Shown here piece by piece: positions 1 through 5,565 of a stretch of DNA of 20,417 nucleotides; within the stretch, counting starts at the first letter, position 1, and each line of letters begins with the position of its first letter. Origin of the DNA: a virus; IMG/VR virus record IMGVR_UViG_3300001472_000254, positions 1 to 20,417 of that record; one strand, 5' to 3'. The notes below the pieces were generated by a model that was not told where the DNA came from, did no database searches, and saw only the letters and a program-made list of their open reading frames with translations. A program made the position numbers and the translations under genes.

Positions 1-365
1 AAAACAACCCTATCTGATTTAACATCAACCAAGTCTTGTAAGCTCTGTGGCATTTCTTTTATCCAACGTGATAGCTCTGCAAAGAGAGCATCAAAAAGTT
101 GTGAGCTGGTTGGAGCAGTAACAATAACCTTACAGTCATAATTGGTTAGCAAAGTGTGTAACATTATCCATGAAGCTACGGAAGATTTACCGACTCCATG
201 AGCTGAACGTACTGATATTTTTCTTTCACCATCAGCGATAGCTTGCATCAATTCTTTTTGCCATTCGTCAGGCTCAACACCTAAGACGTTCTGGCAAAAC
301 AAAACAGGATTACCTTTGTATTTCTTTAAAAACTCTACAAACGGATTAGAGGCTGGTTGACTCAT
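1..365 (-). CDS. terL: Terminase large subunit, N-terminal part (cut by window edge)
   Basis: This is the motor and nuclease subunit that drives DNA into the procapsid; only the first 121 residues are in the window and the nuclease domain lies beyond position 1. Visible are an adenine-binding motif EPDEWQ at residues 31-36, a Walker A loop SAHGVGKS at 54-61 and an IVTAPTSSQ strand at 81-89, all in the order expected of the terminase ATPase domain. The ATG at 365-363 overlaps the TGA of the preceding 29-codon gene (ATGA junction) and has no clear Shine-Dalgarno sequence, so translation is probably coupled to that upstream gene. The motif set makes the family call secure; the missing part prevents assignment to a packaging type (pac, cos or terminal repeat). 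Confidence 0.93.
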   Translation of the reverse strand, partial: MSQPASNPFVEFLKKYKGNPVLFCQNVLGVEPDEWQKELMQAIADGERKISVRSAHGVGKSSVASWIMLHTLLTNYDCKVIVTAPTSSQLFDALFAELSRWIKEMPQSLQDLVDVKSDRVV

Positions 366-451
366 TTCTTTTTCTTTTTCTTATCTTTTTTCTTTTTTGT
401 TTTTTTCTTAGTATTAGTAGTTTTCATTTTACCATAATTATAATTAGGCAT
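362..451 (-). CDS. Tiny lysine-rich protein upstream of terL (29 aa)
   Basis: This is a 29-residue protein starting MPNYNYGKMK, followed by an almost pure lysine tail: 15 of 29 residues are Lys and the last six are all Lys. The start is preceded by AAGGAG with a 6-nt spacer, an excellent ribosome binding site. The ATG shares its A with the TAA of the gene upstream, and the TGA overlaps the ATG of terL, so it is an integral link in a translationally coupled chain. Function is unknown. Such a basic peptide could bind nucleic acid, or its translation may simply deliver ribosomes to the terL start, which lacks its own strong site. The coding strand is a long purine run (365-413), so assembly or sequencing slippage should be kept in mind. 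Confidence 0.7.
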   Translation of the reverse strand: MPNYNYGKMKTTNTKKKTKKKKDKKKKKK

Positions 452-630
452 TATTTACTCCTTTTCTTTTTTGTTTTTTTAGCTGTCTTTTTAGCTTTCT
501 TAAAGGCTTTATCAGTTGGTGAGCCTTTAGCACCTTTCTTTCTCATTTTCTCTCCAGAACCCTCGGCTATTCTTTTTCTTTTAGCTGCAATATTTGCATA
601 TAAACCTTTGCTACCTTTTTTCTTTGCCAT
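451..630 (-). CDS. Small basic conserved phage protein (59 aa, YANI-AKRKRI type)
   Basis: This is a 59-residue Lys/Arg-rich protein. Residues 9-24 read GLYANIAAKRKRIAEG and are followed by SGEKMRKKGAKGSPT and a Lys-rich tail. This core resembles a small uncharacterised family that I recognise from many marine phages, usually near terminase genes; no function is established. The start ATG has AAGGAG with an 8-nt spacer, lying in the tail of the upstream gene. The stop codon shares one base with the next ATG (TAATG). The composition suggests nucleic-acid binding, but that is only inference. Confidence in coding status is high because of the recognisable core, the ribosome site and the tight junctions. 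Confidence 0.85.
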   Translation of the reverse strand: MAKKKGSKGLYANIAAKRKRIAEGSGEKMRKKGAKGSPTDKAFKKAKKTAKKTKKKRSK

Positions 631-632
631 AA

Positions 633-806
633 CTAACTCCTTTTTCTTGATTTCTTTTTGGCTTTATCTGATAGTTCTGAATAATGAAATAATCTTTTGC
701 TTGTCTTGCCATGAGTCTTGCCACTATGTAACTGACCATTAGGCATTTTGTGCATACCTTTATTCCATTTAGTTCCGTCTTTTAAATAATGATTAACGCC
801 TTTCAT
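633..806 (-). CDS. Small basic conserved phage protein (57 aa)
   Basis: This is a 57-residue protein starting MKGVNHYLKDGTKW, with a His/Gly/Lys-rich middle (MHKMPNGQLHSGKTHGKTS, about residues 18-36) and a very basic end. The middle resembles another small marine-phage family found next to terminase. It has the strongest ribosome binding site in the window: TAGGAGGA six bases before the ATG, starting right after the stop of the 86-residue gene. Its own last codons contain the ribosome site of the next gene. Function is unknown. The repeated His and Lys residues could contact DNA or metal, but no defined motif is present. Confidence 0.82.
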   Translation of the reverse strand: MKGVNHYLKDGTKWNKGMHKMPNGQLHSGKTHGKTSKRLFHYSELSDKAKKKSRKRS

Positions 807-815
807 AATTTCCTC

Positions 816-1076
816 CTACCATTTTTCACGATTAGACCAATAAGCCGCAGACATCTTACCCTTCTTAATATTCTTGGCGTGTCTTGCTTTAAAGGATTTA
901 GCTCTTTTTGTCATAGTTTTATCACCAGTCTTACCTTGTTGACCGAAACGAATCGTCTTTATTTTATCACCTTCTTTAGCTACGACAATATGGGATTTAG
1001 TTTTATGATTGGGAGTCCGTTTAGGTTTATTAAAACCACTAACTCCAGCTCTTGCTAGTCTTGAATCTTTTGCCAT
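816..1076 (-). CDS. Conserved basic phage protein, AKDSRLARAGVSG type (86 aa)
   Basis: This is an 86-residue basic protein. It has an N-terminal AKDSRLARAGVSGFNKPKRT block, a central strand-like KSHIVVAKEGDKIKTIRFGQQG, and a C-terminal SFKARHAKNIKKGKMSAAYW segment. I recognise this pattern as a widespread uncharacterised protein of marine phages, commonly close to terL. The start ATG overlaps the upstream stop (TAATG) and has only a weak purine stretch before it. Given its place just before terL and its basic character, a role in packaging or DNA binding (for example, as an unrecognised small-terminase partner) can be imagined. Nothing in the sequence proves this, and its length is short for a typical TerS. 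Confidence 0.88.
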   Translation of the reverse strand: MAKDSRLARAGVSGFNKPKRTPNHKTKSHIVVAKEGDKIKTIRFGQQGKTGDKTMTKRAKSFKARHAKNIKKGKMSAAYWSNREKW

Positions 1077-1318
1077 TAGTTTATCTCTGATTTATCTATA
1101 TAAGTAGCTTCAAATACGTTTATTGAGAAGGCTGATACTGCACCTATACATCCTTTAGCTGATTTTATGAAGTCATTATGACCATGACAATCTGAGGGAG
1201 CAGTACAGTTGCATAAATCATTGTTGTATTCAAAGCATATTATCCTTGAGCAAGTCTCAACAACTAGGTCTAAATACTCACCATCATTCACATCAATAGC
1301 TTTTATTTCATCAGTCAT
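1076..1318 (-). CDS. Cysteine-rich small protein of unknown function (80 aa)
   Basis: I do not recognise this protein. With the start at 1318 it has 80 residues and six cysteines: C23, C28, C36, C38, C44 and C57. A tight cluster C36-x-C38-x5-C44-H45-x-H47 could hold a metal or a small disulfide core. An in-frame ATG at 1363 would add 15 residues and overlap the upstream gene by 35 nt. Neither start has a clear ribosome site, and I prefer 1318 because the upstream gene ends at 1329, leaving a 10-nt gap. A 15-bp palindrome with TATAAT in it lies immediately before that ATG. The stop overlaps the next gene's start (TAATG), which supports translation of this frame. Confidence 0.7.
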   Translation of the reverse strand: MTDEIKAIDVNDGEYLDLVVETCSRIICFEYNNDLCNCTAPSDCHGHNDFIKSAKGCIGAVSAFSINVFEATYIDKSEIN

Positions 1319-1321
1319 GGT

Positions 1322-1336
1322 GTGTATATTATACAC
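1322..1336 (-). promoter_or_regulatory. 15-bp perfect palindrome containing a TATAAT box
   Basis: The sequence GTGTATAATATACAC consists of two 7-base arms around a single central base. On the minus strand it contains a perfect TATAAT at 1333-1328, ending ten bases before the preferred ATG at 1318. No good -35 hexamer lies 16-18 bases upstream (TTATGG is the nearest), so the promoter reading is weak. A palindrome of this size is expected about once per 20 kb by chance, and more often in AT-rich DNA. It overlaps the stop codon region of the 53-residue gene. Confidence 0.3.
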
Positions 1337-1490
1337 TATTATTTCTTCTTTCCCATAATACATTAGCTATTTCTCTATTTAAACGTATTAATTGGCTTGT
1401 ACTTAGCTCTACCTTCTCACCTTTTCCGTTTTTAGTTATAAGCATATATTCGTTGTTGATAGTAATTATAGGGTATTCATTAATTTTCAT
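1329..1490 (-). CDS. Small hypothetical protein (53 aa)
   Basis: This is a 53-residue protein starting MKINEYPIITINNEYMLITK. The first half looks like beta strands, and the second half (LSTSQLIRLNREIANVLWERRN) looks like an amphipathic helix, so a small folded alpha/beta protein is plausible. Two adjacent in-frame ATG codons (1493 and 1490) both overlap the end of the 77-residue gene by 11-14 nt. The overlap region contains no separate strong ribosome site, so coupling is likely. It fills what would otherwise be a 160-nt gap in a densely packed operon. I do not recognise the family. Confidence 0.6.
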   Translation of the reverse strand: MKINEYPIITINNEYMLITKNGKGEKVELSTSQLIRLNREIANVLWERRNNSV

Positions 1491-1713
1491 CATCTGGCTC
1501 ACCAAATAAACTATTAACTAAAGAATCAGCCATCTTCTTTATATCTTCATCCGTTAAGTCTACACCCATTTTTTCTTTTATTTCATCATCTAATTCTAAA
1601 CTAATATAGCCTTCGTTTTCTAGGCTATCAATAGCTTCTATATTTTGATAGTCTGATAGCTCAATAACATTATCGTTATCAGAGCCATCTTCCTTTTTCT
1701 TGTTGTCTTTCAT
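1480..1713 (-). CDS. Acidic small hypothetical protein (77 aa)
   Basis: This is a 77-residue strongly acidic protein of unknown family, with a Lys/Asp-rich N-terminus, an ELSDYQNIEAIDSLENEG segment and a helical C-terminal part (VDLTDEDIKKMADSLVNSLFG) ending in GEPDDEN. The start at 1713 has AAGGAG with an 8-nt spacer. The gene overlaps its upstream neighbour by 35 nt and its downstream neighbour by 11-14 nt. The acidic character contrasts with the basic proteins around it. Host-takeover or inhibitor proteins of phages are often this size and charge, but no specific function can be assigned. Confidence 0.7.
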   Translation of the reverse strand: MKDNKKKEDGSDNDNVIELSDYQNIEAIDSLENEGYISLELDDEIKEKMGVDLTDEDIKKMADSLVNSLFGEPDDEN

Positions 1714-1927
1714 CTTTAAATCTCCTTGCTCGTAATATAATTCTATCTAATCGAATCCGACTAGATAATCTTCCTATATGTCCAATAGGTCTTTCGGTCT
1801 CTGCTAATGAAAATATAAATTCTTCATAGGCATTTAGCTTTCTCTTTAAAAACTTATTTTCTTCCAGAGCTTCATTCTTTAAAACTTTCTCTTTTCTGGC
1901 TCTATTTGTTAAAAATAACTTAATCAT
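1679..1927 (-). CDS. Basic hypothetical protein with a possible coiled coil (82 aa)
   Basis: This is an 82-residue Arg/Lys/Glu-rich protein, probably mostly helical. Residues 10-45 ([28 protein letters not shown] and onward) have a heptad-like hydrophobic pattern compatible with a coiled coil. The C-terminal half is arginine-rich ([16 protein letters not shown]), compatible with nucleic-acid binding. The ATG at 1927 overlaps the end of the zinc-ribbon gene by 8 nt, with a G-rich stretch (TAGGGG) eight to nine bases before it. The 3' end overlaps the start of the 77-residue gene by 35 nt. The family is not recognised, and coding status rests on the overlaps and the placement. Confidence 0.6.
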   Translation of the reverse strand: MIKLFLTNRARKEKVLKNEALEENKFLKRKLNAYEEFIFSLAETERPIGHIGRLSSRIRLDRIILRARRFKDERQQEKGRWL

Positions 1928-2207
1928 ACTTTATACCCCTATTTCTAAGGTAACCATCAATGTAATCCTCTGTATCGTCTTCTTCTAGCACTACAAACGA
2001 ATCTGTTTTCTCGTATACTTTACCCTTTGAACGCCTCTGAATCTTTATCATAGGCTCTCTATGGGCTTTTTTTTCTTCCAAAACAGTCTCAAAAGTTGTG
2101 AATCGCTCATTACAGTCTAAACATTCCCTTCTTCTGCGGATAGCATCAGAAGTCCTTCTAGACTCAACAACTTTACTTCTTTTTGACTGGCACTTTATGC
2201 ACAACAT
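1920..2207 (-). CDS. NrdR-like zinc-ribbon protein lacking the ATP-cone
   Basis: The N-terminus matches the zinc ribbon of NrdR, the bacterial repressor of ribonucleotide reductase genes: C3-x2-C6, then an Arg-rich helix [11 protein letters not shown]29-x2-C32 and the signature ERFTTFE at 34-40. In NrdR this domain binds DNA and is followed by an ATP-cone that senses ATP/dATP. Here only about 55 unrelated residues follow, ending in an acidic stretch ([13 protein letters not shown]), so the nucleotide sensor is absent. I chose the ATG at 2207 because NrdR proteins begin immediately before the first CxxC; a TTG further upstream would add nine residues. The gene overlaps the preceding 49-codon gene by 35 nt. 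It may be a DNA-binding regulator or a decoy of host NrdR, which is inference. Confidence 0.82.
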   Translation of the reverse strand: MLCIKCQSKRSKVVESRRTSDAIRRRRECLDCNERFTTFETVLEEKKAHREPMIKIQRRSKGKVYEKTDSFVVLEEDDTEDYIDGYLRNRGIKYD

Positions 2208-2322
2208 TTTTTCTAAACGAACTTCTCTTGCCAAGTTTCTTTCTCATATTAAGAGGTCGCTTTTTTCTCCTTCGTTTTACTTTTGTTTTTACACTATGTT
2301 TAAAATTAATTTGTCTAGCCAT
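2173..2322 (-). CDS. Very basic small protein (49 aa)
   Basis: This is a 49-residue protein with about half Lys plus Arg, starting [20 protein letters not shown] and ending KVPVKKK. The ATG lies two bases after the stop of the 180-residue gene, and the 3' part overlaps the NrdR-like gene by 35 nt in another frame. There is no strong ribosome site, so coupling with the upstream gene is likely. The charge pattern suggests nucleic-acid binding, but the family is not recognised. The overlap with a well-supported gene makes it possible that part of this frame is fortuitous. Confidence 0.55.
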   Translation of the reverse strand: MARQINFKHSVKTKVKRRRKKRPLNMRKKLGKRSSFRKNVVHKVPVKKK

Positions 2323-2324
2323 GA

Positions 2325-2867
2325 TTAAAAAGGAATTTTATCATCAAAGGGTATCTGCTGCTCAAACTTAGTAACATGAGCTTCCTTAAATACTTTCTTA
2401 ACTTCATTAATGCCAAACAATGTATCAAGGATTTCTCCAAGCTCATCTAGCGTGTAAATAGGTTGTTCTTTAACTTCTTCTTCATTTAGAATCATTCTTT
2501 TATTTGCCTTGTCTTTTACTATAATAAATCTTGATTTACTTTCAGACTTAGCAACCCAATATTCACCTTTAGGTGGTTGATGACCAGAGTCTCTAGCTTC
2601 TTTATCAAGGGCTAACCAACCCTTCTCAATATTCTTACACCATTTAGCAATTTCTTCTGGCTCTTTATGTGTAACAATAGCTATGTTTAGTTTCTTCTCA
2701 GCACTTCTAAATTTCTTTTGTAACTCTAGGCTAACTAAATCTAACAAGGCTTCTTTTGAGAACCATATTTCTTCCATAGCAATAACTATCTTATCTAATT
2801 TATTTATATAAACTTGAGATAACTTTGCTCTTTTATCATCCTCTTTATCTGTCATTTTATTAACCAT
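2325..2867 (-). CDS. Unknown replication-module protein with SSB-like IPF C-terminal tip (180 aa)
   Basis: This is a 180-residue, mostly helical, charged protein of no recognised family, lying directly after the primase-helicase. It has a Lys/Glu-rich helical first half with LVSLELQKKFRSAEKKLNIAIV and ends in FDDKIPF. That ending is very like the acidic C-terminal tip of bacterial single-strand DNA-binding proteins (DDDIPF), which docks replication and repair partners. Two starts are possible: the ATG at 2867, or an in-frame ATG at 2855 whose ATGA overlaps the primase stop; the second gives 176 residues. Neither has a strong ribosome site. Position and tail suggest a replication accessory or ssDNA-associated role, which is inference. 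Confidence 0.85.
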   Translation of the reverse strand: MVNKMTDKEDDKRAKLSQVYINKLDKIVIAMEEIWFSKEALLDLVSLELQKKFRSAEKKLNIAIVTHKEPEEIAKWCKNIEKGWLALDKEARDSGHQPPKGEYWVAKSESKSRFIIVKDKANKRMILNEEEVKEQPIYTLDELGEILDTLFGINEVKKVFKEAHVTKFEQQIPFDDKIPF

Positions 2868-4684
2868 ATTTTTTCATCCCATATACCGACTAACTCTTTG
2901 TTTTGTAAGGACAGTATTGTCCTAGATAATTTTTGCTGCTTTCTTCTAAGTTCTTTATCTGGGAACTGAGCAAAACTTTTAAATTCTAAATGACTCATTG
3001 TTATAAAGTTTTGCTCACCAACATCAGAGTTTATCCATTTATTTTGACCATTCTCCTCTAAAGAGTTTTTTATAATATCATAAACTAATTTCTGATTCGC
3101 TCCTAGAGCTGGCTCATATATAGGTTTATCTCCAGTTTCAAAGATTAGCTTCTGTAAAGTAACTGAGGTATCAGCAAACAACTGTCTCTTTTCTATCTCT
3201 AAACTAATCATCTCTAATTGCTCTGTATCTTTTTGTTTCTGTACTGATAGATTTACAGTTCCAGAGTGAGAGCAATTAATTGAAGTATCAACACCACCTA
3301 ACAAAGCTGAACTACCTCTCAATCCAGACGCTTCATTTTTACCGCTATGGTGAATAGCTAGTATAGCTGATTTAGTTTGTTCTCTTACAGTATCACAGGC
3401 TGATAAAAACATTCCCATATCGCTTGCAGAATTTTCATCAGAGCCAGAGTTCGATAATGTTCTGGCAATAGTATCAATTACTATAAGTTTAAAATCTTTA
3501 CCAATATTGTGAATTGTATTTATTAATTTATCCAACTGCTCTGGGTCTAAAAAATCTACAGTTGTAGCCAGAACATGAAAGTCAGGGGTCTTTGTTATAT
3601 CATTATGTTTTGCAAGCCATGCTTGTATTCTTTTCTTTAAACCACCAACGCCCTCTGCTGCTATAAATAAAGTTTTACCAGCTCCAGTATCATACCCTTG
3701 CCAGTCAATACTAGAGGAAATAGATAGGCACATATCTATCGCAACAAAAGATTTATAGCTTGCTGGTTGACCATAAATTACTGAGAGTCCGCCTTCTGGT
3801 ATAAGATTTTCAATTAAATAAGTCTGGCTTTTTAATCCCATCAGGTCATTAATTCCCATAGTAGGAAAAACATTTTGAGTAACTTTTTCTGCTGGTTTGG
3901 CTGTTAATATTAATTCTTCTATATCTCCACCAGTATCAATAAAGTCTGATATATCACCCTTATCTGCAACTTTTCCCTCCAATGAGATAAAATGAAGGCT
4001 CTCAGCCTCGCTTAGAAGATGATTTGAGATAGTTTGGGTATGTAAGTACCCAGCAGAATCGTTGTCTGAGATTAAAATTACCCTTCTATCTTTGAAGTAT
4101 TTATTAAGAGAAGGCTTCCAATTCTTGCTACCACCAGAGTTAGTTGTAGCTAAAAAACCAAGAGAGTTTAATTTGTCAGCATCCTTCTCGCCCTCTACTA
4201 TAAATATAGTCTTGTCTTTATCCTCTAATATCTTAGGTAAGTTATAAGGCAATGGCTCTATATCTTTTAAACCCCATACAGTCTTGCCATCCTTAAAATG
4301 ACGCTGTTTAAATGTCTTAGGCTCAAATCTTAAAACTTGGTATGTAACCTCTCCATGTTCGTTTATATAGTTATACTCATTAACTATTTTTGAGCCTAGA
4401 GGTGGTGGAGATACAGGCTTATTATCTATGTTTCTTTCACCGATACCGAACTCATTATAAAGATAGTCCGATAGTTCCCTTCCAGATAAGTTTTTATGTT
4501 TTTGTATTAGGTCTATTAAACCACCACCCTCATTAGCTTCAAAGTCAAACCAAGTAGCATTTCCAAGATTAACTGCCTTAGAATATTTACTACCAAATCT
4601 TAACTCTGAATCTGTAGTGATTTTTGGCTCACCAAATACCTCAGCTGCAACAACCTTTATTGCTTCAATATATCGTTTATCCAT
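2852..4684 (-). CDS. TOPRIM primase / RecA-like (RepA-type) helicase
   Basis: This is a 610-residue replication enzyme. The first ~100 residues resemble the DNA-binding front of phage primases. A TOPRIM domain follows with VEGEKD at 163-168 and the metal-binding ISDNDSAG at 205-212. A RecA-fold ATPase of the RepA/AAA_25 group comes next: Walker A GQPASYKS at 305-312, Walker B LIVID at 400-404 and an LAIHHSGKN motif near 442-450. The C-terminal ~100 residues may be a winged helix. It would unwind the fork and perhaps prime synthesis in the host cytoplasm. A zinc-binding primase domain with paired cysteines is not visible. The start at 4684 has GGGAAAG about 8 nt upstream and overlaps the preceding 35-codon gene by 8 nt. 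Whether primase activity is retained cannot be judged. Confidence 0.92.
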   Translation of the reverse strand: MDKRYIEAIKVVAAEVFGEPKITTDSELRFGSKYSKAVNLGNATWFDFEANEGGGLIDLIQKHKNLSGRELSDYLYNEFGIGERNIDNKPVSPPPLGSKIVNEYNYINEHGEVTYQVLRFEPKTFKQRHFKDGKTVWGLKDIEPLPYNLPKILEDKDKTIFIVEGEKDADKLNSLGFLATTNSGGSKNWKPSLNKYFKDRRVILISDNDSAGYLHTQTISNHLLSEAESLHFISLEGKVADKGDISDFIDTGGDIEELILTAKPAEKVTQNVFPTMGINDLMGLKSQTYLIENLIPEGGLSVIYGQPASYKSFVAIDMCLSISSSIDWQGYDTGAGKTLFIAAEGVGGLKKRIQAWLAKHNDITKTPDFHVLATTVDFLDPEQLDKLINTIHNIGKDFKLIVIDTIARTLSNSGSDENSASDMGMFLSACDTVREQTKSAILAIHHSGKNEASGLRGSSALLGGVDTSINCSHSGTVNLSVQKQKDTEQLEMISLEIEKRQLFADTSVTLQKLIFETGDKPIYEPALGANQKLVYDIIKNSLEENGQNKWINSDVGEQNFITMSHLEFKSFAQFPDKELRRKQQKLSRTILSLQNKELVGIWDEKIWLIK

Positions 4685-4784
4685 TAATATCTTTCCCAGT
4701 TAGTATTAATATTGCTAGTCTTACAAATAAAGCATAGCCAAAAAAGCCAAGCATAAATAAAATTAAATAGTGTTCTAGTTTCAT
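4677..4784 (-). CDS. Tiny single-pass membrane protein (35 aa)
   Basis: This is a 35-residue protein, MKLEHYLILF then a hydrophobic stretch to about residue 28, then TGKDING. One transmembrane helix (about residues 6-28) fills almost the whole sequence. The ATG shares its A with the TAA of the methyltransferase gene, a GGAG motif lies about eight bases upstream, and the stop overlaps the primase-helicase start by 8 nt. This coupling is strong evidence of translation. The role is unknown. A single-span peptide in a replication operon might anchor replication proteins to the membrane or act on host membrane processes such as superinfection. Confidence 0.65.
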   Translation of the reverse strand: MKLEHYLILFMLGFFGYALFVRLAILILTGKDING

Positions 4785-5347
4785 TATATCCACTCCAACT
4801 CAGTTCTATCTTTACGATTTTTTCCGCTCCAAACAAACCAAGCATAAGGAGTAGTTCCGCTTCTACCTTTAGGAATATCCTCGCCATTCTTCCATAAGGT
4901 TTGTCTTTCCGAAAAGACATAAACTCTTGATGGTTTGTTTTCTAAAAAGAAAGGTCTACGTTTTTTGCTTTCCAAGAAAGCCAACCTAAGAAACATAGCA
5001 ACTTTACCCTCTGATAATAAAGACATCTCAAAGGCATGCTTAACAAACTCAAAAGCTAAATTAAAAGGTGGGTTAGTTATTATATTATGTGGCATATCAG
5101 GTGTGTAACTTGTCTTTAAAAAATCAACTCCACCTATAATATTATCATAACCTCTATCAATTAAATCAGTAGATAAAACTTCATGTCCTTTATCTAAGAA
5201 CACATCAGAAATATCACCTCTACCAGCTGCACATTCCCAGACTGAACCAGAGAAAAATTCTCTGTCATAAAGAGCTTCAACACAACTCTTAGGTGTAGGG
5301 TAATAGTCATGTTCAGCCCTACTATTATTCGATACAAATTTCTGCAT
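4784..5347 (-). CDS. DNA adenine methyltransferase-like protein (187 aa)
   Basis: This is a small class I SAM-dependent DNA methyltransferase. The sequence shows DYYPTP at residues 14-19, a SAM-binding loop ECAAGRGD at 38-45, an acidic STDLIDRGY strand end at 59-67 and the catalytic NPPF at 92-95. The NPPF motif indicates modification of an exocyclic amino group, most often N6-adenine. The protein is short, with no obvious target-recognition domain, like other orphan phage methyltransferases. No cognate restriction enzyme lies beside it. The start has AAGGA nine bases upstream within the preceding 48-codon gene. Likely roles are protection from host restriction or marking of phage DNA; the recognition site cannot be read from the sequence. 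Confidence 0.88.
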   Translation of the reverse strand: MQKFVSNNSRAEHDYYPTPKSCVEALYDREFFSGSVWECAAGRGDISDVFLDKGHEVLSTDLIDRGYDNIIGGVDFLKTSYTPDMPHNIITNPPFNLAFEFVKHAFEMSLLSEGKVAMFLRLAFLESKKRRPFFLENKPSRVYVFSERQTLWKNGEDIPKGRSGTTPYAWFVWSGKNRKDRTELEWI

Positions 5348-5471
5348 TTAAGTTTTTCCTTACAAGTACATATTCATAGTCAATATCAAAGACATAGTTA
5401 CCAAAAGCAACATAGCCCAAAATAAATAAATTAACGCAAATCTCTTTCCAATAACTCTTTCTTTTTCTCAT
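5325..5471 (-). CDS. Possible small membrane protein (48 aa)
   Basis: This is a 48-codon frame starting MRKRKSYWKE, with a hydrophobic segment at about residues 12-28 (CVNLFILGYVAFGNYVF) after a positively charged N-terminus, the usual pattern of an inner-membrane single-span protein. It overlaps the methyltransferase start by 23 nt. There is no clear ribosome binding site; the preceding bases are C-rich and belong to the structured element at 5475-5534. It fills an otherwise unexplained gap and mirrors the 35-residue membrane protein downstream of the methyltransferase, but coding status is uncertain. Confidence 0.45.
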   Translation of the reverse strand: MRKRKSYWKEICVNLFILGYVAFGNYVFDIDYEYVLVRKNLNAEICIE

Positions 5472-5474
5472 ACA

Positions 5475-5534
5475 GGGTTGGGGGTGAGTAAGGTGTAGGG
5501 GAGAGTTAGATTCTTCGCTAACAACACCTTACTC
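5475..5534. repeat. Nested hairpin with adjoining G-rich tract
   Basis: Two perfect 11-base arms, GAGTAAGGTGT at 5486-5496 and its reverse complement at 5524-5534, enclose a 27-base loop. Inside the loop a second 5-base stem (GTTAG at 5505-5509, CTAAC at 5518-5522) can form. G-runs GGGTTGGGGG (5475-5484) and GGGG (5498-5501) stand out in this AT-rich genome. The element lies in the largest gap of the replication block, after the ssDNA-binding protein gene. On the minus strand no T-run follows, so it is not a classical intrinsic terminator. An RNA regulatory structure, replication origin or protein-binding site are options. Confidence 0.6.
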
Positions 5535-5565
5535 TAACTAAAACCAACCAGTATGGCTTTAGCTA

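Noticed and set aside
362-413. Possible -1 ribosomal frameshift at A-AAA-AAG in the lysine tail, fusing the 29-residue protein to TerL
   Set aside because: The in-frame A-AAA-AAG heptamer is present, but the -1 frame meets a TAA three codons before any later slippery site and well before the terL ATG, and later A/G runs are not proper slippery heptamers. Coupled ATGA initiation explains the junction better.
789-1058. 89-codon plus-strand open frame
   Set aside because: It is the antisense of the recognisable 86-residue basic protein and its neighbour; Phe/Ser/Thr-rich content is what antisense of Lys-rich coding gives.
4684-4920. 78-codon open frame overlapping the methyltransferase 3' end
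   Set aside because: It lies in another frame inside the motif-supported methyltransferase and across the well-coupled 35-codon gene, with no recognisable domain.
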